From Phoronis ovalis (taxonomy: Eukaryota; Phoronida; Phoronidae): a stretch of DNA of 15,626 bases. Location: positions 1-15,626 of the forward strand of contig JAOXYB010026945.1 in assembly GCA_028565635.1 (NCBI GenBank), written 5' to 3'. Shown here one piece after another: positions 9,691 to 15,626 of the stretch. The notes under the pieces were generated by a model. It was not told the DNA's origin and did no database searches. It worked only from the letters and a program-made list of their open reading frames with translations. Numbering within the stretch: position 1 is the stretch's first letter; every line of letters begins with the position of its first letter. The translations under genes were made by a program, and so were the position numbers.

Positions 9691-9918
9691 CTTGTTTGTT
9701 TCTCCCTCTTCCTGCAGTTGCAGCATCATGTCCAGAACACAATCAGAAGCTACGAAGAAAGTTCTCCAAACAATTGAACGTAGGGCTTCTACAGTGATGA
9801 AATCAGCGGATGGAATTCCAGTATTAGATGCCCGTAAAAGTGCAGTATGAGCACAATTCCATAAAGCACGACATGCATTTTGCAATAAAGTCCAGTGACA
9901 ACCTCGATGAGCCAAAAC
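9691..9918 (-). CDS. CFAP54: CFAP54-like gene, internal exon A (most upstream exon in window)
   Basis: This is the first of four exons of one minus-strand gene. It starts after a TTTCAG acceptor (9919-9921), ends at an AAG|GTGAGA donor, and encodes exactly 76 codons, phase 0 at both ends. The peptide begins VLAHRGCHWTLLQNACRALW, continues with a Leu/Ala-rich helical stretch (IVWRTFFVASDCVLDMMLQLQ) and ends EEGETNK. Helical repeats of this kind are typical of large axonemal scaffold proteins. The CHW..LQN.CRALWN pattern and the partner exons are what point to CFAP54, a protein of about 3000 residues in vertebrates that is needed for assembly of the central-pair apparatus of motile cilia. That identification is recall of the family, not a database hit. 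Another large CFAP protein such as CFAP46 is the main alternative. The frame has no stops or shifts, in contrast to all nearby transposon frames, so the exon looks to be under selection. Confidence 0.68.
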
Positions 9919-10406
9919 CTGAAATTCAAAATTTGGCATGCAATAAAACTCTATCATTACTACCTGCTGCAATTTCAAAGTTCTCCTTCACTTGTTTTCC
10001 CCTGTTGATATGTTCTTATGGTCAGAGAGAAGATTATCTAGTCTAGTTTTCAATTTTTTGTATTTTGTAATATCTCATACATCTAATGGAAAATCTTGTT
10101 TAACAAAGAAAATCTTTAAATCTCCGTTAGCAGTGGATTTTCCATGTGTATGTAGGAATGGAAGAAATATTTTAATATTAATGCCAACCGGGCCTGCCTA
10201 TAGTTTCCACTAATTATAGTTCAATGCTGATGAGCAGTGTCAATTTATTATATTTTATATATTTATTTTACAGTAATAATAGGCACTCGGCCTTTGAATT
10301 ACATGTGCAAGATGCAAGTATACACTAAGAATACATAGTAATAATAAACATAAAACCCTAACTATATTTCATAACTAGTATCAACAATGGTATATATACA
10401 CAGTAA

Positions 10407-10553
10407 CTAAGCTTCATCTGACTCTTTTAGCAATTCAAGTTCTTTTATTTTCGTGGCGTGATATTGTGACGATGTTGTGTCTATTTTCTTTTTGGGTTGG
10501 ATTAAAAGAAGCGTGAAGAAATTACAGTGAATACGTTTTACATACAACCTCCT
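10407..10553 (-). pseudogene. Unidentified 48-codon open frame ending in an acidic tail
   Basis: Between an in-frame TAA (10554-10556) and a TAG (10407-10409) lies an uninterrupted 48-codon frame with no ATG start. It reads RRLYVKRIHCNFFTLLLIQP, then KKKIDTTSSQYHATKIKELE and LLKESDEA before the stop. The composition (basic, then hydrophobic, then a Lys/Glu-rich helix with an acidic end) is more protein-like than neighbouring chance frames in this AT-rich DNA. I do not recognise the family. It may be the C-terminus of a decayed transposase, another mobile-element protein, or a processed pseudogene. It lies on the same strand as, and downstream of, the fragment at 10845-11018, so the two could be pieces of one lost gene. 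Confidence 0.35.
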
Positions 10554-10844
10554 TTATATTTGAATGTATTACAAGATTGAAATTTAGGAACAATGAAATA
10601 TATATAGATTGTTTATGATTAGATCCTTCTTCTTGCTATTGTACCAATCGTCCTCCCTATTGGAATGTTAATTTAATGTGATATTGCCAGTTGAATCTTT
10701 ACGCAAAGTTGATGTATGTTCGTAGTATCATTAAAAAAACAATGTTGTCCTGTCTTCACTTTTTCTTAATACTTATCATAAAGAACTGATACATTGTGGT
10801 AGATGCAGTTCACTAATATATTCAGATTTCACTTGCATTGACTA

Positions 10845-11018
10845 TTAATTCATAAATTTATAAAGATCAGCTTTCTCATCGTAATGGAGTTCTATGATGT
10901 GTTTAACCATGACATCCGTAAGAATTTCAATCCTGAGTCCAAATACATTTGCAAGGTTCACATATTATATTGCTTCTGGTGTGTTCAATGTTCTAGCTGG
11001 ATGTGCTTTGTCTTTACT
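10845..11018 (-). pseudogene. Unidentified broken reading frame
   Basis: A minus-strand frame runs from just after a TAA (11019-11021) to a TAA at 10845-10847, interrupted once by TAA at 10965-10967. The first part reads SKDKAHPARTLNTPEAI. The second part reads YVNLANVFGLRIEILTDVMV and KHIIELHYDEKADLYKFMN. The second part is amphipathic and lacks the low-complexity look of frames produced by A/T-rich DNA. I cannot name it. The in-frame stop argues for a pseudogene. No splice sites bound it in a way that would make it an exon of the host gene. Confidence 0.35.
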
Positions 11019-11189
11019 TTACTCAGGCTATTTATCCTGCTTTAAGACTGTTATGTAATAGAGTATTGACATAATGAATAGTAAAGTCATATGCAAATTT
11101 TAAGAATATACCTCATGGCTTTGAGGTATTGAATGACAATCATCCCAACATATTTACATCTGTATTATTGAACACAAATTTGTTCACAT

Positions 11190-11983
11190 GATATTCTAAT
11201 ATACAACAAATATACGTCTGCACCTAAAGATCTAACAATCTAAATGCAGACTGTGCTTAACAGTTGTAAATATTTCAACCTATCAGGGTTAACAAAATAG
11301 TATTGCTTGATGTACATTTTTCTTAACTACTCATAACGTGGTCATACTAACAGGAAGTGAAATTTATCTTCCACAACTTTACAACAGCTACATAACCTTT
11401 GTATCTTTTTTGGCTTGTGCCACCTGCCTGTTTCAACAAATAAGTTGTGGTTAGATGTTGTCAGGTGACTTAATGCTATTTGGTGACCAGTAACTAAATA
11501 AGAGTAAGATATTATCTAAATATATGTAGTAATTAAACTGGTTACAAAATTCTAAATAAAATTTGGCTCTTGTGGTGCCAGACAAAGAGTCATGCCATTT
11601 TTATACAAATACATCTTTTAATCATTGCTTGAGCAAACTTATAAAAGTATTTGTATCTCCAACTCCCTGTTATAACCAAACTTCACCATATCCCATACTA
11701 CCGAGAAGAGCTCTAACGTTAGAAGCCCAGTTATAATGACCTTGATCAATATCGTGGAGCATGACAACATAAGTTCTGTTAATATATATGTGACAAGCAT
11801 GCTAAGACTTTGAGCCAATACTTCAATACTTTAACAAACTAGCCAATGGACAGAAAATAACTACCCAGTTCCCCATTCACCCCTGATGTTATTGTCAGTA
11901 GTGGTTCTCAGGTTTAAAATTATCTTACAAAATGACAAATGTACTGTATGCAAACAAGTTGTCTCTTGACATATTTCATCAAA
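11190..11983 (-). pseudogene. C-terminal fragment of a second LINE ORF2, antisense to window, sense to host gene
   Basis: Read on the minus strand from about 11983 downward, several frames join into a LINE C-terminal region. The order is HLSFCKIILNLRTTTDNNI, a degraded GELG...YWLK block, then YNWASNVRALLGSMGYGEVW (about 11730). Next come GDTNTFISLLKQ, KWHDSLSGTTRAKFYLEF, IALSHLTTSNHNLFVETGRW (about 11460), a Cys cluster LCSCC, then VEDKFHFLLV and YIKQYYFVNPDRLKYLQLL. The SNHNLFVETGRWH...LC..C...VEDEFHFLL pattern is a well-known zinc-knuckle-containing tail of many invertebrate LINE polyproteins. Where such elements carry Cys-Pro after LLV, this copy has a TGA stop. At least five stops and two frame shifts are present. 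The reverse-transcriptase core is missing, so the copy is an internal fragment or 5'-truncated and old. I could not place it in a clade with confidence. Confidence 0.7.
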
Positions 11984-12319
11984 AAGTTAGGTTAAATAAA
12001 AATGTGATATACCTTACATGATTCACCACACTCAAACTTGCATATTTACAATGAAATCCACAACTGGTGTTGTGTAGAGTAGATGCATTTTAAAGGAGAA
12101 ATGTACTTTGATCTAACAGTAAACAAAATTTTTCTGTGTAAATAAAACACATAACATTTAGAAAAATATTATTTTTTGTGCTATGTCTATGAAAAATATT
12201 CCCCTGCATGGATGATTGTTGCCATAGCAATAATTTCTTAATCAAAAACAGTAATTTTGCCCAAAACATTTCTTAGCCTGATCTTTACATCAATATTTTC
12301 ACTTAAATAAGTATATATA

Positions 12320-14129
12320 TTCAACATTTGGACGAAATTTGTTAGTAATGATAAAATTTATTAATGTTTTAGCCTTGCGCAAAAAATTGAAGATTCGAAC
12401 CTGTTTTGATAACTCTGAAATATATACTGTTGCATCAGAAAAAAAAAGCGATGCAACATTGGATGCTATTAAACCACTGTGCAATTCCCAATGAAATTAA
12501 GCATAAATTTCAATAACTCTAATAAAACAACTTGCGATTTGGACCCTATTTCAACTTTGCTCCTATGTAGGAACTTGGACTTATTACTTCCCGCGATAAC
12601 TGATATTGTAAATTTAACTATTACAAGCGAAACATTTCAGTCATGCTTGAAACATGCTTACATCAGACCCTTGCTTAAAAGGCATCTTTGGATTTGGGAA
12701 TTAAGAACAATTATCATCCAGTTTCTAATCTTACCATTCATATCGAAAGTTATCAAAAAGTTGTGGGTCATCGTCTTAAGAATCACTTATTCACACACAA
12801 TCTTCATGAAAAAATGCAGTATGCATATAGAGCAAATCACAGCACTGAGGCAATTATTCTAAAAATTGAAAATGATATCCTTTTCGCATTGGATCAGAAG
12901 AAAGCGGTAAAGATTGTTCTCCTCGATCTTCCAGCAGCTTTTGACACAGTCAATCATCCAATCTTGTTGAAATGTTTATTTTGGACTTACTAGCAATGTA
13001 TTAAGATAGTTTAAAACTTATCTGCAAATTTGTAATCAATCAGTTTATGTTGATGGTGTTTCGTCTAATAATGCACAGTTGTCGTATTCCATACAGCAAG
13101 GATTGAATTTGGGGGATTAATATAATTATATTGCCTATATACACATGCTTTAGCCAATATAACTCGCAAATATGGATTACTTTTTCATTTTGATGCCAAC
13201 GACAGAAAACTTTATATTACATTTTAGTTAAGTAATCACTCTGGCTTGGAAAATAATGCTAAAGCTATCAAATTATGTCTGAGACTTTAGCTCATGGATG
13301 CACAGTAATAAATTAAAAGTCAACAACAACAAAATAGAAGCACTTCTTATAACAACCCATTCCATTAAGGATAAGACACCAATTGATCGTCTTTTAGTTG
13401 ACAATACTGAAGTAACATCTACTTCATCTCCATGCAATATTGGAGTTGTTTTCGATAACACTATGAAACTATTACAACAGATCACAGGTGTCTGTAAATC
13501 TGCTCATTTTCATCTCTGCAATGTAGATACAATAAAAAAATACAGAACTATTAGTGCATGCTTTTCTAAAATCTAAACTTGATTTTTGTAATTCAATTTT
13601 TTATGGTTTGCAAGATTACCAACTCAGTCGGTTTCATGGTATTTTAAATACAGCAGCTCAGATTGTGACCAGAATAGGGAAACAACCAATCATATTATAC
13701 CTATATTGAGAGACCTACAATGGTTACCAGTTAGGCAGAGGATTGAATACAAGATACTTTTTATTTAAAGCAAACAATAATTCTCTAACCTGAATAAATT
13801 ATTGATCTAATTCATATATATCACCCTATTATAAATCTCAGATCCAACAATGATGACATCTCATTAGTAACTTATGGGGATACAGCTTATATGTCAGCAC
13901 CTAAGTTATGGAATTTACTACCAGCTGCAATTAGAAAATCAGAGACTCTTAAAGAAAGAACATTTTATTAGAGTTTATGGACCAGTTAGATTTTTTTAAA
14001 TCTGTTTTAATCTGGTACTTGTAATTGTATTTTATTTAGCTTTATTTTTATACTGCTTTTATTGTACAGCGTAATTGACTTTTACCCGAATATATTGGTG
14101 CTATATAAATTTTATTATTATTATTATTA
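12320..14129 (+). pseudogene. 5'-truncated CR1/L2-type LINE with reverse transcriptase and 3' tail
   Basis: The plus strand carries a decayed but ordered LINE. NKTTCDLDPISTLLL and LPAITDIVNLTI (about 12520-12630) lead into the RT. After a frame shift near 12680 comes LGIKNNYHPVSNL, LHEKMQYAYRANHSTEA, and motif A as LLDLPAAFDTVNHPILL (about 12920-12970). Motif B is degraded (SIQQGLNLG). Motif C reads FHFDANDRKLYITF near 13175, so the YADD catalytic Asp pair is broken. The tail follows: MHSNKLKVNNNKIEALLI (13298), GVVFDNTMKLLQQIT, SKLDFCNSIFYGLQDYQ, RDLQWLPVRQRIEYKI and APKLWNLLPAAIRKSETL (about 13890). It ends with GGTGCTATATAAATTTTA and (TTA)n, the classic 3' terminus of this group. There is no N-terminal endonuclease. 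Because the real 3' end is present, this is an ordinary 5'-truncated insertion that has since decayed. Confidence 0.8.
14112..14129 (+). repeat. (TTA)6 microsatellite, 3' terminus of the CR1/L2-type LINE
   Basis: Six TTA units directly follow the GGTGCTATATAAATTT end. CR1/L2-like elements terminate in short microsatellites rather than polyA, so this marks the insertion's 3' boundary. Confidence 0.8.
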
Positions 14130-14790
14130 TGCATCTCTGCTGTGGTTTAGGAACTTGGCCAAGATAGATCAAGTTGAAAAGCATGATAGAATATATGATT
14201 ATTATTATATATGAAAAATTTAAATCAGTGTCATTAAAAATAAAAACCAAAAACAACAATTGCGCCATGGTTTCTACTAATGTCAGTTACAGTGCCTGAA
14301 TTTGACTTGCTTGAAATACTTTTTTGTATGGCTTCAAGTATTCAAAAATAATCAAAACAATGATGAACTTGACATAAATTGAGCAGCTGTACTGTACTCT
14401 TTCCAAGCATGTGCCAGTTATGGTGGTATGGTTACAATGGAAACAGATGACATGCATCTTTTGTCTGTATAGGCACACTACAATTTGGAAATAGATTACT
14501 AGATATGTTATCAATTGAAAGTAATAGAATGCTGAATATTTCAAAACTTTCAAATATGTTGCCTCAGTTAGCTACATCTGTTTCCTTATCAGTACTACAT
14601 TAGTTATTATAGCAACAGTATTTGAACTTGTCCTGCTGCAAACTACTCTTTGTCCTAGGCAGGCAATATAGTGAAAAATCAGGCACTATTTGCTACAAGT
14701 ATAAAATTTACTACATATGCAAAATGTCATCATTGTTAACCATTCAGAACACTTGGATCTGCCCAATTTTCTTCAAAAAGACTGTCAAGT

Positions 14791-15420
14791 CCAAGATGGC
14801 TACAAAAATATGAATGTTTTCACAAAAGGTAATTTTAATTTAGTAACTGTTATAATTCTGAAGTATGAAAAATATCTAAAAATAATGTAAAAGAAAAACC
14901 TCAGCAATTTTAGTCATTTTCTTAATAAGTATCCAATATGGCTGCCAAATTTCCAGATGACCACCCGAATTTTTGGAAGTTTTCACAAAATTTGTTTCTA
15001 GTATGTCCTAGTTATTTCCAAATGGCAAAAATTGTAGATAATGCAAAAGGAGGCATCTCTGAATATTTCTGTCAAGAAAGTTATGTTGCTGTCTAGTATG
15101 GTTACCAAATTCCAGGTGGGTGCCCCAATTTTTCATTTATATTTTGTCATGTTTGGCATGGAACCAAAAAAAATTTAATTTAGTGTAGTATGTAAAAATT
15201 AAATCTCTTAGCACTTGCTGTAATAATTATCCAATATGGCTTCCTAATTCAAGATAGCTACCAAAAATCAAGTGGCTTAACAAAAAGGTTTAAATATAAT
15301 ACATAAATAGTAAACAACGTAGATACTGAAAAAGAGCATGAACTGGGATCATGTCTGAACACTGTGAGTTCTATTAGCAAATCTAGTAGCCACTATGGTT
15401 GCCAAATTCAAGATGCATGA
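14791..15420. repeat. Diverged interspersed/tandem repeat with CCAATATGGCTGCCAAATTC-like core
   Basis: Five related cores are visible: CCAAGATGGCTACAA (14791), CCAATATGGCTGCCAAATTT (14933), AGTATGGTTACCAAATTCCA (15095), CCAATATGGCTTCCTAATTC (15231) and CACTATGGTTGCCAAATTCA (15391). Core-to-core distances are about 142, 160, 138 and 159 bases, so two consecutive units add to about 300 bases. Between cores lie partly conserved TTTTCACAAAA and AATTTAATTTAGT-like stretches. No protein is encoded. It may be an old satellite or a non-autonomous element with internal tandem units. Confidence 0.6.
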
Positions 15421-15626
15421 CTGTATTAAGTTCATGTGATCATTTGTTACGTAGGAATCATGGCTAAGTGTTTGTAACTTTAAACAAGACATTTGTCATG
15501 TCTAATGCCCATCCAATGTGTAGGATTATATTTCTTTAACATTACTGTTTTTTTTTACATTAGAAAAGAATATAATACATCATGCATTATAATCTGGTTT
15601 ATCATTTTTTTAGGTTATTTCTTGAA

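Larger units (their letters stand above)
9919..15626 (-). other. Partial upstream intron before exon A (at least 5.7 kb)
   Basis: No exon of the CFAP54-like gene is recognised upstream of the exon A acceptor, so this is taken as one long intron, though small exons may be hidden. It holds unidentified frames (10407-11018), a minus-strand LINE fragment (11190-11983), a plus-strand LINE (12320-14129) and a tandem repeat field (14791-15420). The stretch 9922-10406 contains only a 10-bp inverted repeat, ATGGAAAATC at 10086-10095 with GATTTTCCAT at 10136-10145. 11984-12319, 14131-14790 and 15421-15626 are AT-rich with nothing further that I can name. Confidence 0.45.

Noticed and set aside
13273-13485. 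70-codon minus-strand open frame
   Set aside because: It is the antisense shadow of the CR1/L2-type LINE tail read on the plus strand.
14287-14553. 88-codon minus-strand open frame rich in Ile, Tyr and Phe
   Set aside because: The composition is what AT-rich DNA gives by chance. There is no family resemblance and no splice signals in phase with exon A.
1-15626. tRNA, rRNA or other structured RNA genes
   Set aside because: I found no tRNA-like A/B-box pairs with cloverleaf potential and no rRNA-like stretches when reading both strands by eye. A covariance-model search would be needed to exclude small RNAs.

Overview
This window looks like AT-rich nuclear DNA from an invertebrate animal. No bacterial-style gene packing is visible. 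The coding DNA is a few short exons with GT..AG boundaries, separated by introns of 1.6 to 4 kb that are full of decayed non-LTR retrotransposons, an inverted-repeat element and diverged tandem repeats. A marine invertebrate such as a mollusc, cnidarian or hemichordate fits the retroelement mix, but the sequence alone does not fix the taxon.

Host gene: one multi-exon gene lies on the minus strand. Four internal exons are supported: 9691-9918, 7020-7234, 5154-5395 and 822-1175 (in transcription order). Their splice phases agree at every junction (0/0, 2/1, 1/2), and joined they give about 345 residues of continuous protein. The best match I recognise is CFAP54, a large axonemal protein of cilia and flagella. 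Neither the start codon, the stop codon, the promoter nor the polyA site is in the window, so this is an interior slice of a long gene.

Layout from left to right: 1-821 is a downstream intron with a GC-richer cluster of stem-loops. The 822-1175 exon follows. Next comes a 4-kb intron holding a short near-perfect palindrome and a ~614-bp inverted-repeat element (2079-2692). After the 5154-5395 exon, the next intron carries a ~300-bp diverged tandem repeat (5521-6540). The 7020-7234 exon is followed by an intron with a plus-strand LINE fragment that still has a YMDD reverse-transcriptase box (about 7625-8985). The 9691-9918 exon is the most upstream one present. The remaining 5.7 kb is upstream intron. 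It holds unidentified minus-strand reading-frame fragments (10407-11018), a minus-strand LINE C-terminal fragment (about 11190-11983), a plus-strand CR1/L2-type LINE with its 3' (TTA)n tail (about 12320-14129), and a second field of tandem repeats with a TATGGC-like core (14791-15420).

No intact autonomous element, RNA gene, CRISPR array or defence/toxin system was found. The most useful leads are the 614-bp inverted repeat, the stem-loop cluster at the left edge, the unidentified minus-strand frames at 10.4-11.0 kb, and a tandem NAGNAG splice acceptor in the host gene.
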